Shown: positions 38,901 through 52,300 of the stretch, piece by piece
Layout: each line of letters begins with the position of its first letter
How positions within the stretch are numbered: the first letter of the stretch is position 1
Origin: Macrotis lagotis
Taxonomy: Eukaryota; Chordata; Mammalia; Peramelemorphia; Peramelidae
Reading direction: 5' to 3'
Assembly: GCF_037893015.1 (NCBI RefSeq)
Contig: NC_133660.1
Span: forward strand, 162,124,937 to 162,188,936
Length of the DNA stretch: 64,000 nucleotides
Notes under the pieces: model-generated
What the model was told of the DNA's origin: nothing
The model's database searches: none
The model's input: the letters and a program-made list of their open reading frames with translations, nothing else
Translations under genes and position numbers: made by a program

Positions 38901-41900
38901 GAGAAGGCATTTTAGGGATAGGAGACATTCTGAGCAAAAGTACTCATTAGAGAAAGCACAAGAGAAAGAATAGTCAAGGTTGATTGAATCAGAGATGGTA
39001 TAGAAAATAGATGAGATAATCTTGAAAAGGAGATGCAGGACCAGATTATACAACTCCTTGAGTTTACCATAGAGGTCTTGAGTTTACTATAAGAATTTGA
39101 AGAATATAAGAAGCCCTTGAAGATTTTAAGCCAAAGAGTGATACAACCAAAGGAAAATTAATCTGGTAGCATTATAAAGGACAGTTTTATTTTTTTTTTT
39201 TGCAAGACAGTGTGTTTAAGTGGCTTGCTCAAGGTCACACAGCTAGATCTACAAAGAAAGTAAGTACTCTAAGGGTAGAGACTCTATCCCTCATTTTAAA
39301 ATAGCACTTGGACACAGTTTCTAGTATATAGTAAAAACTTAAGAGAGACATACTGAACTGACCAGCATGCTCCTACCTCTTCCTCTTCTAATCTTGGTAC
39401 TACAGAACTATATTGGTAGCCTAAGCAAAAAGTCAATCCTTCCCTGATAGTATTAGCCTCTTTCCTATCTGCCTCAAACCTTCCCCTCCAAGTCCCTGTC
39501 CAGCTTTACTATCTTCTTCCACATTTACCTAGCATCCCTTCTCTGAAACCCCTATTCTATAATGAACAAATTTCCTTTCCCCCTTTTCCTCCTAAATTTC
39601 TTCCTTGCTTTTTTCTACCCTACTCTCTTTCCATCTTCTGGCATTCAGAGAGACGTGCATCCCTTTAGAAGATGTTGACATCCGATTATCTCCCTTAGCA
39701 TTAGTTGCTTCTTCTCTCATGCCTGTGGAAATATGAACCAGGAGGAAGAGAAGAAGAGCCCTTTCCTACAACTGATACTTTCAGACCCTTCCTCTGCTGC
39801 TGTCATTCAGTAACTTTTTGTCTTTTGAAGCATACTCTATCCAGATCCTGGTGACAGTTATCTACCAACTCCTAAGTTATTCTCCTTTCTTCAAGAAGTT
39901 CAAACCCAAGCTTATAATCTTTCTCTCAGTCTAAAAATATATATTGATATCCTTTCAAACACTCTGCCTACACTTACAGTTCTATCAATCTCTCCAATTC
40001 CCATCGACCTATGCTCTACCTTAGCCATACACAAAGTATGATCATATCCATGGTCTCAGCATTATCTATAAATTTACATTTCCATGATCAAGAATAATAA
40101 AAATCCTCTTTGTGATTGTTACTTCAGAATCTGAGTTTAAATTACCTTTCTCTTATTTAATGCCAATGTGATCTTAAATATGTCACTTATCTTCCCTGGG
40201 AGACAGCTAGGCAGTGCAGTGGATAGTAGAGTCAGATAAATCTGAGTTTGAGTCCAGCTCAGACACTTAGTAAATATGTGATCCTGAGCAAGTCACTTAG
40301 CTTCTGTTTATCTCAGTTTCCTCAGCTGTGAAAGAGGGATGATATCAATACATACCTCCTAGAATTGTTGTGAGGATCCAATGAGATAATATTTGTGAAG
40401 TTCTAAGGACAGCATCTAGTATCTAATAGGTACTAAATAAATGCTCATTCTTTTCCCTTCCTGGAATTCAGTTTCCTCATCTGTAAAATAAGTAGATTGT
40501 ACTAGCTGACCTCTAATATCTCTCCCAGCTCTGAATCTGTGATCCTCTATCAGTCCTAGTAAAATGATTTCTGATCTTTACTATGAACACCAATCCCTTC
40601 ATCTTTTAATGCTTTTCCAGATCATTTTCTTTACTCCAGTTTCAATCCAACTCACTCCTCTCCAATCTTGACCATGTGACCCACATACTGCCCTTTATGC
40701 TTGAACCTCTGTTTCCTTGTCCTGATGCCATTCTAATCTCATTACTTGCCAAATCCTGATCCTTTATTAATCCCAGAATCTGCCTCCCCCCCCTTTTTTT
40801 ACTACTGAATGATACTGAAAGAAGTCAATTACATTGACTAGAATTACTATTAAATTATGTTATTTAATCTCTACAAGGCCCTTATTGCAGCAAGATAATA
40901 ATTTTACAATTCTCTAATTGACTTCTTTATTCATTATTGTGGAACTTCATTTTCTTTATTGCCATTTGCACTTCCTCTATAAGCATATCTGAAACTTTGG
41001 TGTTTTAAATCTAAATGTGGTGGCTCCAGTGTCTTTGATGGTAAAAGGAGTTTGTTGTAAAAAAAAAATTTTTCACTGATCTTTTTCCTCCACTTTTTTG
41101 TGATTCTTCTAGTTTCATTCTTTTTTTTTTAAATTTAAATTCTTTTTAATTAAGACAATGGGATTAAGTGACTTGCCCAAGGTCACATAGCTATTAAGTG
41201 TCAGAGTCTGGATTTGAACTCAGGTCCTCCTGACTCCAGGGCTGGTACTCTATTAACTGTGCCACCTAACTGCCCCTTGTTTCATTCTTAAATGCTCTCT
41301 TAGGTTGATTTTGATTAATTAGACCTCTTACTAAGCTATCTTTAAACCATTACTAGGCTTCTACTACAAAGTGATCAAAGAAAGAGGAAAAAGGATCATT
41401 ACACAAATACTTATTACAGTACACAAAACTTTATCCAACTTTTTTATTATGACAGAGAAGTATAAATGAAAGGGGTGCCCATCAGATGGAGAATTATTGA
41501 ATTATGGTATATAATTATAGTAGAATTGTGCTGTAAGAAATTATAAAAGGGACTGATTCAAAAAATCTGGATAGATTTCTATGAACTGATGCAAAGGGAA
41601 GTGCACAGAACCACAGAGCAATTTTTACAATTACAAACACTGAAAAAGTCAGACTTTTTGTTTACTATGAAAGACTTAAGAATTTTGATCAATGTAATTT
41701 CAAATCACAATTTCAAAGGACCACTGACCTTGTCCTGATAGAGAGGTGATAGATTCAGTATGAAGAATGAGACATTTATTTTTGGGTCTTAGCAAATAAG
41801 TTTTGTTTAACTATGTATATCTCATACAAAGTGTTTTCTTTCTCTCTTTTTTAATAGAGAGGTAGGTGGGAGGAAGAGAAAATAGATTTAGAAATAGAAA

Positions 41901-44900
41901 TAAAAATAGAGAAAGACTTTTGAAGCTTCTTTCTAGATTTTACATATTTATTGCATGGATAACAATGATATGGTGGAAAGAAAAATCCCTGGACTTTAAG
42001 TTAGAACCAAGTACTTCTTTCAAGTCTTCCTTTTATTAGCTCAGTTACTTTTTTTACCCGAATTAAGAAGCATTCATTAAGAACCTTCCTTATGACAGGT
42101 ATTGTATTAAGCAACCCCTAGGAATGGATACAAAGAAAAGTAAAAAATCTCAAGGAGTTTACAATCTAATGGAGACAGTATATTAAAAACAAATAAATCA
42201 AATAAGATTTATCCATGATACATTGGAGATAATTAATAGAAGGAAGGAACTGGCATTAAGGAAAGGCTGAGATTTTAGCGGAGACTTAAAGGATTTCAAG
42301 GCAGAGATGAGGAAGGAGAGAATTTCAAGCATGGGGACAGCAAATCAAAATGTCCAGAGGCAGGAGATAGAATGACTGATGTAAGGGACAGCAAGGATGT
42401 TATTGTCACCAGATCTCAGTGAATGTGTGTGTTGGGCATGTTTGAGAAGGTGTAAGGAGTAAGAAGACCATAAAAATCAGAAGGGGCCAGGTTATGGGAG
42501 GTTTTAAAAGAAAAAGGAATTTATATTTGATCTGGAGCCTACAGGGAACCACTAGATTTGCCTGAATAAGGGGGTGTGCTTTAGGAAGATCAATTTGACA
42601 GTGGAGGATAAACTAGAGTGGGGAAAGTCTTACAGAGGCAGGGAAACCAACCAGCAGACTATTGCAATAATTCAGGTGTGAGATGAAGAGGTCCTGGACC
42701 AGGGCGGTGTCAACGTTGAAAAAGTATATATATATATACATATATATATATATGTATATATATATATATTTATATATGAAGTGTGAATATAATAATGGTA
42801 GGACTCAACAATTAATTGGATTTGGGGGGAGGGCGAGAGAAAAAGTAAGGAGTCAAAGATGACACTTAAAGTTAACCCAAGTGACTGTGAGGATCGATGG
42901 TATGTTCTATGGCAAAAGGGAAGTTTGGAAGATATAGGGTTTGGTTGGAAAGATGAGCTCAGTTTTTGATATGTTGAGTTTAAAATGACTACAAGATATT
43001 CAGTTTGAAATGTCCAATAGAGATGTGAGACTGAAGGTTAGTAGGGAGGGTTGAGTTGGACAAATAAATCTAAGGATCATTTGCATATAAATGATGAATT
43101 CATGAAAGCTAATGAGATCACAAAATGAACTGGTATGGAGGGAGAATGGAAATGAACTAGATTATAATCCAGCAAAAGACACTGAGAAGGGATTACCAGA
43201 CAGGTAGATGGTAAACAAGGAGAGAGCAATTTCACAAAAACCTAGAGAGAGAAAAGAATATCAAGGAGAAGAGAGTGGTGGATAGTATCAAAAGTATGCT
43301 TTGACAGTATCAAATCTGGCCTAAAGACACTTACTTAATAATTGCCTAATTGTGTGACCTTGGGCAAGTCACTTAACCCCATTGTCTTAAATTTAAAAGC
43401 TGCAGAGAAATCATTGAGGACTGAGAAAAGGCCATTATAACTATTGAATAACTTTGGAGAGAGTAGTTTCAGTTGAGTGGTAAAGTTGGGAGCCAGTCTG
43501 CAGATTGTTAAGGTAGTAAGGGGAAAGAAAAAAATGAGAGACACTAATTGTAGACAGTCTTTTCTAGGAGTTTAGTCAGAAATATATCATTAAGTGTCTG
43601 AGGCCGGATCTGAACTCAGGGACTCCCGACTCCAGCCAGGGCCAGTGCTCTATCCACTGTGCCACCTAGCCGCCCCACAGAAGATATCTTAGTGGTGTGA
43701 TCTGGTGGAGAAAGAAGCAGGAGCTCTCAGAAAATAACCACAATTTCTTTTTTTTCAGCAAAATATGAGGAAAGATTCTTATCATCTTTCTTATCTGTTA
43801 AAATGGGGTCAAAATACAAGAATGTTGCTAATATCAAATAATGTTCCATGTGAAAGCAAATTATTGCATACATTAACTATAAAACACTAGCGTAATATAA
43901 TAATGTAAGCTGAAGTATCAATCCAGATAATAGGCTGCACTTTTTCAAACAATCACTAAAGGACAGGCACTCAACAGTAGCTTAATTTAGATTTTAGAGG
44001 TGTCTATGCCAAAGAAGTAGGGCAGAGATTGCAACTGACTGCTAATAGTCTTTGTTTAAATTATATTTTCTCAAGATTCAAGACTATCTAAAGGAGAATA
44101 GATCATTCCAGCATTTGCCAAATGAAGTCCAACTCCAACTTTGCCAAATTGCAATTTATCAAAAGTAAGTAGCACTCAAAGCTTTTCCATTTGGGTTTTG
44201 GCAATTTGTTTCTTATGAAAGAGATTGCAGATGTTGGATACAGTTTAACAGAAATAGATAATTTTTTTCATGTGGCAAAGATATAAAAATAGGATATAAT
44301 ATTGGAAAGAAGAATTATGTATTTTTCTTGCTTTGAACTCACTCTAGATCATTGAGATGGGCTTTTTTTCATCTTATCTGAAAAGGTAACAGAAGTTGCA
44401 ATTATCTTAGAAAAAATTTCAGACAAAATTAAAAACCCATGGAAGTCCTACAACATATCACGAATATCAAAAATGCAGAAATTTTTCATTTGCTGTCATT
44501 TCCAGGTCATCCTATGCCATATTTAGGCTATAATTCCTGAATTTAATATTACAAATGTATAGTATAGGGGAGATTTCCATTTTAAAAAAGATAAAATAAT
44601 ATTACTGTTTGAATGCAGAATTTGTTGTAATCATAATTCACATTTCTATGGCTCTTTAAGGTTTGCAAAGAACTGTTCTTAAAACTCAGTGAGATAATTT
44701 GGAAAATATAAATCTTTAGAAACTGGATAGAAACTATAGCTGAATTAAATTCAATTTAATTTAATGAAGATCAACATTAATATTTGCTATAAAATTTACC
44801 CTCTCCTAAGAAAACAATATGAATTGAAAATAAAAGTCCACCAATCAGAAAGCCTCACAGTCACACAGGTATTATTAACTGTCAAAGCCAAGATTCAAAC

Positions 44901-46338
44901 CCAGGTTCTTAATACAGTCTGGTATTCTTTCAGCCTACCCTGTTATATCTTCTTTTTAGAATCAGACCTATGATTTTTATTGACATCAGGGGCTTCTAAA
45001 TATATCAAGGATGGTACAAAATCTTGGGTAGCCCTGGCATTATCCACTATATTACAGTGGTCTCATTCTCCATGCTTCTGAGAAGATTTTAGCTAGAAAC
45101 TTAATAGCTTTGTGGCTAATGACTAGTCACTTAACTTCTCAGTATTCCAATCAGAGCTAAATATTAAATTAACAGACTCTTCCCACAAAAATATACATGA
45201 AAAGTTCTGAATGACTAAAATTGAAAATCTAGGCATGTGAAGTGGAATATTTGATATGGGCATTCCTTTATATTACTAGGTTTTTGAAAAATCATCCTGG
45301 AGTTGTAACTCCAAGTTAATATATAATTTTTGCACATCAATATTTCAAGCATACAGTTAAGAGATAGAATTTTCAAATTTTAATGTTTCCAAAAAATGGG
45401 TTGTCTTGGAAATATTATGCCAGAGGGAGAATTAGGCTATTGAGGAAGTTATGATAAACTTAGTGATGTTTATAAACGATAATGGGCATCTGGCAGTCAT
45501 TATAATGAGTTGGCTGAGAATGGCTGGCCCTGATTCAGGATTAGCAATATGGAAGAGGCAAAAAGAATAATGGATTATTCCTGACCTTTCAGGGATGATA
45601 TATACATATATAATATGCACATATATGATATATGTCTCTATTATTTGAACAACAGACTTTTCTATCAGAGCACTTACCATCCATCTTCTCTGCTATGCAT
45701 ATATGTGCTACTGATTGCAACACAGGGATCTTTTATATATTTTAGATTTTTCAGTAAGTTGATGCTTGAGGTGAGCTTGCTTATTTTGCCTTTATCTAAT
45801 GCTAGTACTTACCACATCTCCTATTTTAGTGATGAAATTATGATGCAGTTAAAATTGGTAAATAAATGGATGGCTAGGTGTGCAGTGGATAGAGCACTGG
45901 CCCTGGAGTCAGAAGTACCTGAGTTCAAATCCGGCCTTAGACACTTAATAATTACCTAGCTGTGTGGCCTTGGGCAAGCCACTTAACCCCCTTGCCTTGC
46001 AAAAAACAAAAAAAAATTGTTCAATAAATAAATCAAGCCCTTATTTGTAGTGTTTATTGATTTCCAAAGTATAAATAAATTTTCAAATTCTTGGGATCTT
46101 TATGAGCCAACCTCAGTATAACCCTGCCACAAGTAGCATAACTTGAGATCAGAAAAGTGATGAAGATAGTTTTCACCAGGACAAAGACAGACTGGTACTT
46201 TGGGTTTACAAGCTAGAAGAAAGTTTGATAATGGTCAGACAGCTAACTTGGATCCTCACTTTCTACTCTGTCTTCGTAATGATCTCCCTTATCCTGTCCC
46301 TAATTAATTAGTGCTTTCTCTTCTGAAATTATCATCTC

Positions 46339-46389
<51 letters not shown>

Positions 46390-49300
46390 GTCTCTCTCTC
46401 TCTCTGTCTGTCTCCCTCCCTCTCTGTATTTTTTTTTAGGTTTTTTTTTTTTGCAAGGCAAATGGGGTTAAGTGGCTTGTCCAAGGCCACACAGCTAGGT
46501 AATTATTAAGTGTCTGAGACCGGATTTGAACCCAGGTACTCCTGACTCCAGGGCCAGTGCTCTATCCACTGCACCACCTAGCTGCCCCTCTGTATTTTTT
46601 TTGTCTGTTGTATTGCTACAGGAAAATTTAAATTTCCTGAGACCAAGGACAGTGCTGTTTTTGACTTGTACACCCAGAAATAGTAGTAGCAGTTGGAGTG
46701 TGCATTGCACATAGCAAACACATAATGTTTGTGGAATAGAATTTGCTTCTCTCTTGAAGAAGACATGAATAGTCTATGACTATTATGTAACCAGTCATCT
46801 GTGGATCCTAAAATAAGAGATCTCTTACTACCTCACTTTTACTGAAGACTTAAGTAATTTGATAAACTCAATTCTGTCTCCTAAGACCTGAGCAGCTACT
46901 GCTGCCAATGCTACCACCAACTGCCAGCCAACCATCCTCTGAGTTGAAGCAGGAAGATATCCAAGATCATACCCCAAGGAACCCTAGGCCACCAGCCTTG
47001 CCTCCACTCTGCAACACCCCCATCATCCAAGGAAGCAGCCCTAGGGGATACTGCTCCCCTCCTTAGCAGTTGCAATTACTGAAGATTTAGAAATGAAAGC
47101 TCTTACTACCAAAGTCCTTGTCACAAAGTCATGATTTCATATGATTTCATCAGTTAAAATGATAGTAAAGAATGCTGTGTTTTTATATAGGATAGCACCA
47201 AGACAAATAATCCATATTTACATAATCACATGTCTAGTTGAGGTGAATTTATATGTTTGAGTTAGTTGAGTGAAAGAAAATTGTAAAAGGAGTTAATGTC
47301 ACTAGCCTAGTTAGAGCTTCAGTAGAAGAGAGTTGCTATACTATAAATTGGGCATTCTTACCAACAACTAAGGGATGGATGGATCTTCTTATAATTACCA
47401 TGGGGTTAGGGGAAAGGAAAAATGAAGAACAGAGTAGTAGTAGTAGTAGTAATAAAGGATTTCTTTCTCTATTATTAATGAGCAGTTTCCTGAGGCTCAT
47501 GGTAGGATGTGATATTATCATGTGAATACACCTTCAATGATTGCTCACACATATTCTCACTTGCTCATAGCACATACTAATTAGATGGAGGTAGATGAAG
47601 GATGGAATCTCAGAAAGAGCATAATTCAAGTATCAGTTCACTGGAATTCCAAATACTGCCCAGGATATCAAAGAACTTTGATTACATCTTGTTCCAGTAT
47701 TCAGAGTAGCAAAAGTCATGGAGATCAAACCTGTAGCCAACAGTCCATGCTATTTCTTGCTGTGTTCCTTAGAAGAAATGATGAAACGGTAAAGAGGTGG
47801 CCAAAGTACTAACTGAAAATGCTGATTCATCCACCAAGCAGAGAAGTGCTAAGTTGTATCTGTCTGGTTTTTTTAGGCACCTTTACCACCATAGATAATA
47901 AAACAAAAAATGAAATGCTTACACACCAAAGAAACATCCAAACAATGAAATCGAAGAATAAACTGACAAGAATTTTGAAAATATCAGAATGTTTGTTCTT
48001 ATATTAAAAACAAAAACAAAAGCCTTACCAGCAAACTAGAATTTCAGGTCCAGATAATCAAAGATAATAGAGAGCAACCTTGCCAAAGTTAGAAAAATGA
48101 GGAAAACCTCATTGAAGTTTTCTCTGTCCAAAAGTTCACTTTTCACCACTAATTTTTTTTTTTTAGGTTTTTGCAAGGCAAATGGGGTTGCAAATGGCTT
48201 CCCTCACCACTAATTTTTTAGCAGCTTAAAATGTAATGAAATCAATAGCCAGCTGAGGGCACTGCTGTTTATGTGACAGTTTCACTATCTGTCTCAGTTT
48301 CGAAGTTTTAGGGACTTCTTAGATGAGATGTGTTGCTTCTGGACTGTGATGATTTTACATTTATAATAACCTAGATTTAGAGAGCCTGTTTGCATAAACT
48401 AAAACACATCTGTGGAGTTATCTCCACCAGATCTTTCTCTAGTGACTCACTATGATATAACAATTGTTGGGAATAAGGAGGTTTTGGACTGAAGAGATGT
48501 TTGGATAAAGAACTTATTCCCTCTCTCTGGTCCTCACCTTCATGTGAACAGAGCTATTTCTTTCTCCAACTTTTGCCTTTGCCTTCGTCAATGCCTTTAT
48601 CCAAAATTACTAGAAAAAAATAATCCTTTTTTAAAAATCTGTGTCCTTGGTGACTATAAGGCAGTGCTACCCTTCTTTTAATACCCCTAAAGGCACACAT
48701 ATATACACACATACACATTTGCATATATGTACAGAGAAATATAGCTTATTTTGAAAAGCACACTTTTTTATGCTACCTGGCAAGGGTTTTATTTACTTTG
48801 CTTATCTCAAGTAAAACAAAACAAAATAACCATAGATGATGGGAACTTAAAAGATACTTTATTCTGGTCCCTTATTTTATAAATGAGAGAACTTTTGCCT
48901 AGGTCATAGAAGTAGTAAGAAGAACCAGGCTGAATGAATAATATATATCAGCTCCAGAAATTGAATCAAGTTCCCCTGGTTTTGGATAAGACATTCTTTC
49001 TGCTATACCCTTTATAAATACCTTTATAAGTGCATTATAAAAAATATTTGTTTTTCCAACTACACGGGCAATGGTACTCTTTAACAATCATTTTTGCAAG
49101 TTTCTTTTTTTTGAGTTTTTTGAGTTTTACATTTTTCTTCCTCTCTTCCCTCTCCCCCACCCCTGACAGTCATCTTATGGGCTCTACATTTATAGCTATG
49201 CTAAACTAGATCCATATTGATCATGTTGTGAGAGAAGAATCAGATCCAAATAGAAAAAAGAAAACATTAGAGAGAAAAAAATGGCAGAATAAGACAACTT

Positions 49301-52300
49301 TTAAAAATTGAAGATTAGTAAAGCTTTAGTCTTCATTTAAACTCCACAATTTCTTCTCTGGATATGGATGGTATTTTCCATCTCAAGTCTTTTTCTTTTT
49401 TTCTGCAAGGCAAATGGGGTTAAATGGCTTGCCCAAGGCCACACAGCTAGATAATTATTAAGTGTCTGAGGCTGGATTTGAACTCAGGTATTTCTGACCC
49501 CAGGGCAGATGCTCTTTCCACTGCACCACCTAGTCGCCCCTCATCTCAAGTCTTTTAAACTTGTCTTTGATTACTGTACTGTTGAAGTGAACAAGTCCAC
49601 TATGGTTGATTATCATCCCATGTTGTTGTTACTGTGTATAATGTTCTTCTGGTTCTGCTCATCTCATGTGGCATCAATTCATACAAGTCTGTCCAGGCTT
49701 TTTTGAAATCTCACCCCTAATGATTTCTTCTAATACAATAGTATTCCATCTCAGCCATTTGTTCAGCCATTCTCCAAATGATGGACTTCTCCTCAAATTC
49801 CTATTCTTAAGCAAATACACTCCTTTTTTTGTTTATTTATTTTATCTTATTATAATAATCTTATTGTGAGAGTAATCATACCCCCCCCCAAGTAGATGAG
49901 AAACCTCAAGATTAATGAGAGAGAGAGAAAAAAAGTATACTTCAGTCTGAGTTCAGATTCCAATGGTTCTGTCTCTAGGATGAGTTGCCTTCCCCATTAT
50001 AGCCACCAGAGAAGTTGCTTCACTATCTTTTCCCATAGTTGCTATCACTAACTTCCCTCTACTCTATTCCTCCCCACTTTCATCTATTCCATTCTCTCTC
50101 CTTTCATCCTGTCCCTGTTCAGAAGTGTGTTGCATCTAAGTACCCTCTCCCTCAATCTTCCCTCTCTCCTATCACTTACTCCCCCCTTCCCTCCCCCCAT
50201 TCCCCCTTATCCTATCCCTTTCCTCTCATTTTTCTTTAGGGTAAGATAGATTTATATACCCTATTAAGTATGTATGTTAGTTCCTTTCTGAGCCATTTCT
50301 TTAGTTTTTTTTTTTTACAAGGCAAATGGGGTTAAGTGGCCTGCCCAAGGCCACACGGCTAGGCAATTATTAAATGTCTGAGACCGGATTTGAACCCAGG
50401 TACTCCTGACTCCAGGGCTGGTGCTCTATCCACTGCGCCACCTAGCTACCCTCTGAGCCATTTCTGATGAGAATGAAGGCTCATTCATTCCCCCTCACCT
50501 TCCCCTGTTCCACTCCACTGTAAAAGCTTTTTCTTGACTCTTATGTGAAACATCTTAGCCCCTTCTTCTTCTCCTTTTTCTTCCTCCCAGTCCTTTTCCT
50601 TTATCACCCACTGACTCCATCTTTTTACCATTATATTTTATTATTAATTTCATTATTTTATAATCTTATTATTAATATTATATTTTACTATTACCATTAT
50701 ATTCAGCTCCCTGGATGCCTTGTCTATATATGTTCCTTCTAATGGCTCTTATGAATGAGGAAGTTCATATGAATTATCAGTATCTCCCCATGCAGGAATA
50801 CAAACAGTTCAACATAATTAAGCTCCTCATAATTAGTCCTTCTTGTTCACCCCCTTTATGGTTCACCTGAGTTCTGTACTTGGAGATCAAACTTTCTGTT
50901 TAGCTGATTGTTTTGATAGGAAAGTCTGAAAGTCCCCTCTTTCATTGAAAGTCCATATTTTCCCCTGAAAGAGGACGTTCAGTTTTGCTGGATAGTTGAT
51001 TCTCGGGTTGTAAATCAAGATCTTTTGCCTTCCAGAGTATCATAGTCCAATCCCTATGAGCCTTTAATGTAGATGCTGCCAGAACTTGTGTAATCTTGAC
51101 TATAGAACCACAGTAATTGAATTGTTTGTTTCTGGCACCTTTTAGTATTTTCTCTTTGTCTTGGGAGTTCTGGTGTTTGGTTATAATATTCCTGGAAGTT
51201 TTTCTTTTGGGATCTCTTTCAGGAGGTGATCAGTGAATTCCCTCAATTTCTATTTTATCCTCTGCTTCTAGGATCTGAGGGCAATTTTGCTGTATTAGTT
51301 TTTTCTTTTTTTGCTGTATTATTTTTGAAAAATGAAGTCCAGGCTCTTTTCCTGGTCATGAATTTCTGGTAGGCTAGTAATTTTTAAATTATCTTTCCTA
51401 AGTCTGTTTTCCATATCAGTTGTTTTTTTCAATGAGATATTTCACATTTTCTTCTAATTTTTCATTTTTTTGGTTTTGAAGTATTGATTCCTGATTTTTG
51501 GCAAATTCATCAGTCTCCCTGAATTCTATTCTTTGTCTGAAGGATTTGTTCTCCTCAGAGAGTTTTCTTATCTCTTTTTCCATCTGGCCAATTTTGCTTT
51601 TTAAAGCATTCTTCTCCTCAATAACTTTTTGAACTGTTTTATCCATTTGACCTAAGCTGGTTTTTAGCATGCTATTTTCTTCAACATTTTTGGATTTCCT
51701 TGATTAAGCTGCTGATTTCATTTTTATGTTTTTTCCTGCATCTCTCTCCTTTCTTTTCCTAGTTTTTCTTCCAACTCCCTCATTTGATTTGCAAAGTCTT
51801 TTTTGAGCTCTGTCATAGCCTGAGCCCAATTTCTGTTTTTCTTGGAGTCTTTAGATGCAGGAGCTTGTGCTTCCTAATCTTCAGACTGAGTGTTTTGATC
51901 CTTCTTGGGCTCATTTGCAAAATATATCTCAATAGTCTTCCTTTTGTTTCTCTGTTTGCTCATTTTCCCAGCCTGGGTCTGTTTTTGGGGTGCTTCCTGA
52001 GCTTTTGTGACACTCCCACAGTGTGTGAGGCTCTGTCCTCCCTCCTTGTCTGTGAATGACCATATGTGCCCCCCTCTGCCATGGGGCTGATGTGTGTGTG
52101 GGGGGGCTGCTGTTCTATGGGGGGCCTAGACTGTGGTCGGGATCTGAATGTGGTCAGAGCCCCAGAGTCCTGTTCCAGAGGCAGAGGACAGAGCTCTACA
52201 GTCTCTCTTCTCTCCCTTCCCTCAGCTCAATGGGCTCATGCCCTGGAGGCTCCTGCTTACTGGCTCAGTCTGCTTCTGTTTCCGGATCTGGGCTGGGGTG

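Larger units (their letters stand above)
42055..43580 (+). repeat. Mammalian-wide 1.5-kb repeat (unassigned), longest copy
   Basis: A sequence of phrases is known from a widespread mammalian repeat: 'aggagtttacaatctaatgg', 'ggccaggttatgggaggttt', 'cagactattgcaataattca', 'tttttgatatgttgagttta' and 'ggagagagtagtttcagttg'. It is interrupted by a (TA)n tract (about 42727-42775) and a truncated SINE (43307-43398). I cannot name the family with certainty. Confidence 0.6.

Noticed and set aside
46889..47066. Proline-rich open stretch on the plus strand
   Set aside because: It does not fit between CNBD exons 4 and 5, which already join in phase; there is no clear donor, and the frame ends in TAG.
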